Position numbers and translations under genes: made by a program
The notes under the pieces: model-generated
What the model was told of the DNA's origin: nothing
Database searches by the model: none
What the model saw: only the letters and a program-made list of their open reading frames with translations
In this document: positions 33,007-34,236 of the stretch, piece by piece
Layout of the letters: every line of letters starts with the position of its first letter
How positions within the stretch are numbered: the first letter of the stretch is position 1
DNA from: Deltaproteobacteria bacterium
GTDB taxonomy: Bacteria > Myxococcota_A > Polyangia > Polyangiales > Polyangiaceae
DNA: 34,236 nucleotides
Reading direction: 5' to 3'
NCBI GenBank assembly: GCA_016209145.1
Contig: JACQWT010000186.1
Span: forward strand, 1 to 34,236

Positions 33007-33695
33007 CGCAGCCCGGGTAGCACGTCGTCCCGCAGAATGGGCGGGAGCATGCGCAAGAGCGCGCAGTGCGCCTCCCGGGTGGTGCCCGTGTAGCCGCGCA
33101 CGCGCAGGCCCCCCTGGGCGAACGATGTCTTCTGCTCGACGCCCTCCAGTGCGACGAGGCCCGCGTAGCGGCGCTGCGCCCCGAGCTCGTGGAGCAGGTA
33201 GGACGCGGTTTCCGAGGTGGAGGCGTAGCCCACCGGGCGGATCTCCGAGTGCGTGACCACCATCATGGCCTTGCCGTCGCGCGCGCGGCGGGCGAAGTCG
33301 AGGAAAGGCTCGATGGCTTCGACGCCGAGGCCGCCGTCGGGCCCGTACGAGGCGTGCAGGCCGTCGAGCAGGATCACGGCGTCGAGCCCTTCGGGCCGAC
33401 GGAGCAGGATCTGGTGGACCGCGCCGTAGCCCGCGCTCCAGGCCGAGACCACGAGGCGGCCGAGCCGCGGCGCCGCGCCGTCCTGCTCGGCGAGCGCCCG
33501 GCGCACTGACTCGACCAGCTCGCCCAACGCGCTCGGGGCGGCGAAGGCCTCGGCGTAGCGCTGCGAGCCCTCACCGGCGTCGATGGCGACGATGACGAGC
33601 CCCAGATCGGCGGGCGCGAGCAGCGCACGCACCGCCTCCGCGCCGTGGAAGTGGACGAGCAGATCGAGAAAGCCGGCGCGCCGCGACGCGGGCAC
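32961..33695 (-). CDS. Alpha/beta-hydrolase-like protein, catalytic part
   Basis: From GTG 33695 the 244-aa product reads ASRRAGFLDLLVHFHGAEAV and GLVIVAIDAGEGSQRYAEAF, then LGRLVVSAWSAGYGAVHQIL, with the nucleophile-elbow-like S-A-W-S-A-G-Y-G and DAVILLDGLHASYGPDG. This fits an alpha/beta-hydrolase. The sequence upstream of the GTG continues in frame (PERGSGSYGGWRSLPLGRLL) to an amber codon at 33798-33800, beyond which the same frame encodes an N-terminal anchor and linker. The C-terminal 15 residues (RQRTKNSQTPKPDSW) are antisense to the end of the neighbouring gene. The two genes overlap tail to tail by 46 bp. The substrate is unknown. Confidence 0.68.
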   Translation of the reverse strand: MPASRRAGFLDLLVHFHGAEAVRALLAPADLGLVIVAIDAGEGSQRYAEAFAAPSALGELVESVRRALAEQDGAAPRLGRLVVSAWSAGYGAVHQILLRRPEGLDAVILLDGLHASYGPDGGLGVEAIEPFLDFARRARDGKAMMVVTHSEIRPVGYASTSETASYLLHELGAQRRYAGLVALEGVEQKTSFAQGGLRVRGYTGTTREAHCALLRMLPPILRDDVLPGLRQRTKNSQTPKPDSW

Positions 33696-33797
33696 GAGCA
33701 GGCGGCCGAGCGGCAGGCTCCTCCAGCCCCCGTACGACCCGCTGCCGCGCTCTGGAATGCTGCACGATGCGGGGCCGGCGTCGGCAGCCGCCGCGGC

Positions 33798-34025
33798 CTA
33801 GGGGGGCGGCGCGGACGCGGAAGGCAGACCGGCGGCCGCCACGGCTCGATCGGGAGGCCTCCCGCCGGCACCGGTCGTGGCCGGGCTCCGGGCCTGCCCG
33901 GGGCCGGTGGCGCCACCCGATGCGGGTGCGCGCGCCCGCGCCACGAGCAGGACGAGCGCAGCCAGGATCAGCAGCAACAGCGAGCCCGAACGTGCCCGCG
34001 GGCGAAAACGGCGAAGCTGAGGCAT
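33798..34025 (-). CDS. N-terminal membrane anchor/linker ending at amber codon
   Basis: A 75-aa frame: RRFRPRARSGSLLLLILAAL is a positively charged n-region and a hydrophobic helix, then a Pro/Ala/Gly linker follows (ARAPASGGATGPGQARSPAT; AAGLPSASAPPP). It is in the same register as the downstream hydrolase gene, and the sequence after TAG (ADAGPASCSIPERGSGSYGG) continues the linker naturally. The stop therefore most likely interrupts one membrane-anchored secreted hydrolase gene. If expressed alone it would be a small single-pass protein. Confidence 0.55.
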   Translation of the reverse strand: MPQLRRFRPRARSGSLLLLILAALVLLVARARAPASGGATGPGQARSPATTGAGGRPPDRAVAAAGLPSASAPPP

Positions 34026-34061
34026 GCGCAGCCCGGACGGCCAGGCGCGGCAGGGCGGCGG

Positions 34062-34236
34062 CTACGCGCCCGGCGGCACCGGCCCCCAGAGCTGCTCGTA
34101 GATCCGGCCCATGGCCTGATGCGTATCCGGCGTGAAGCCGTTGTAGGGGTACGGCCACTGGAAACCGTCCCAGCGCACCTGGGTGCAGGAGAGCGAGATC
34201 ATCAGCTCGATGGGCGGCCGAGCAGGCTGGGTCGGC
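34062..34236 (-). CDS. Unidentified gene, 3' end only
   Basis: The last 57 codons of a gene whose start lies beyond the window: PTQPARPPIELMISLSCTQV, RWDGFQWPYPYNGFTPDTHQ, AMGRIYEQLWGPVPPGA, stop TAG at 34062-34064. Many aromatic residues and prolines suggest an extracytoplasmic or enzyme surface. Too short to identify. It ends 37 bp before the start of the anchor frame at 34025. Confidence 0.5.
   Translation of the reverse strand, partial: PTQPARPPIELMISLSCTQVRWDGFQWPYPYNGFTPDTHQAMGRIYEQLWGPVPPGA

Noticed and set aside
33798-33800. Amber codon recoding (pyrrolysine or readthrough signal)
   Set aside because: Other genes in the window use TAG as an ordinary stop (for example proS, the collagen-like protein), and no recoding structure is apparent; a mutation or sequence error is simpler.

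Overview
The window is GC-rich throughout (roughly 70 % by eye) and reads like a chromosomal segment of a predatory-type or soil Myxococcota, most likely class Polyangia or a relative known only from metagenomes. The reasons are two proteins with MYXO-CTERM-like ends (Cys-rich motif, hydrophobic stretch, Arg cluster), many lipoproteins with Gly/Ala/Pro linkers, Stig1-like Cys repeats joined to a MopE-like motif and a fibrinogen-like domain, a collagen-like secreted protein, RCC1 fragments and a type 3 (zinc-binding, eukaryote/archaeal-like) prolyl-tRNA synthetase. This assignment is inference; no rRNA marker is present.

Layout. 1-8.9 kb: an RND/MMPL exporter (-), a GT4-type glycosyltransferase (+), a matrixin-like metalloprotease (-) whose 3' end lies in a fold-back repeat, a small secreted protein (-), a 5'-truncated Cys/Gly fragment (+), an AMP-dependent acyl-CoA synthetase (-) and a DUF4160/DUF2442 toxin-antitoxin-like pair (-). 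8.95-9.05 kb: two tandem palindromes. 9.16-15.72 kb: a 6.5-kb island in tRNA-Arg(UCU), bounded by a 42-bp exact duplication of the tRNA 5' half. It carries a catalytically truncated integrase, an RHH regulator, a terminase-small-subunit-like HTH protein, a proteasome-like Ntn-hydrolase with a 67-aa partner, a lipoprotein gene split by a MITE, a retropepsin/XRE remnant and an unknown 233-aa protein next to iteron-like repeats.

15.8-24.5 kb: a collagen-like protein (+), then a long minus-strand cluster. In transcription order this is a beta-propeller protein, a lytic transglycosylase, two lipoproteins, an unknown protein, and an OmpR-type regulator with its histidine kinase; this looks like envelope surveillance and surface biology. 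24.5-25.5 kb is a graveyard: HEPN with a beheaded MNT nucleotidyltransferase, and an RCC1 remnant. 25.7-30.2 kb: a lipoprotein peptidylarginine deiminase translationally coupled to a HEAT-repeat protein, then proS. 30.2-34.2 kb: a large Stig1/MopE/fibrinogen-like surface protein carrying a 16-bp duplication frameshift, an alpha/beta-hydrolase-like gene with an in-frame amber codon, and the 3' end of an unidentified gene.

The strongest leads are the Ntn-hydrolase operon inside the tRNA island, the island's unusual use of the tRNA 5' half (which moves the tRNA promoter), the bacterial PAD with all catalytic residues, and several small non-autonomous repeats that have altered reading frames.
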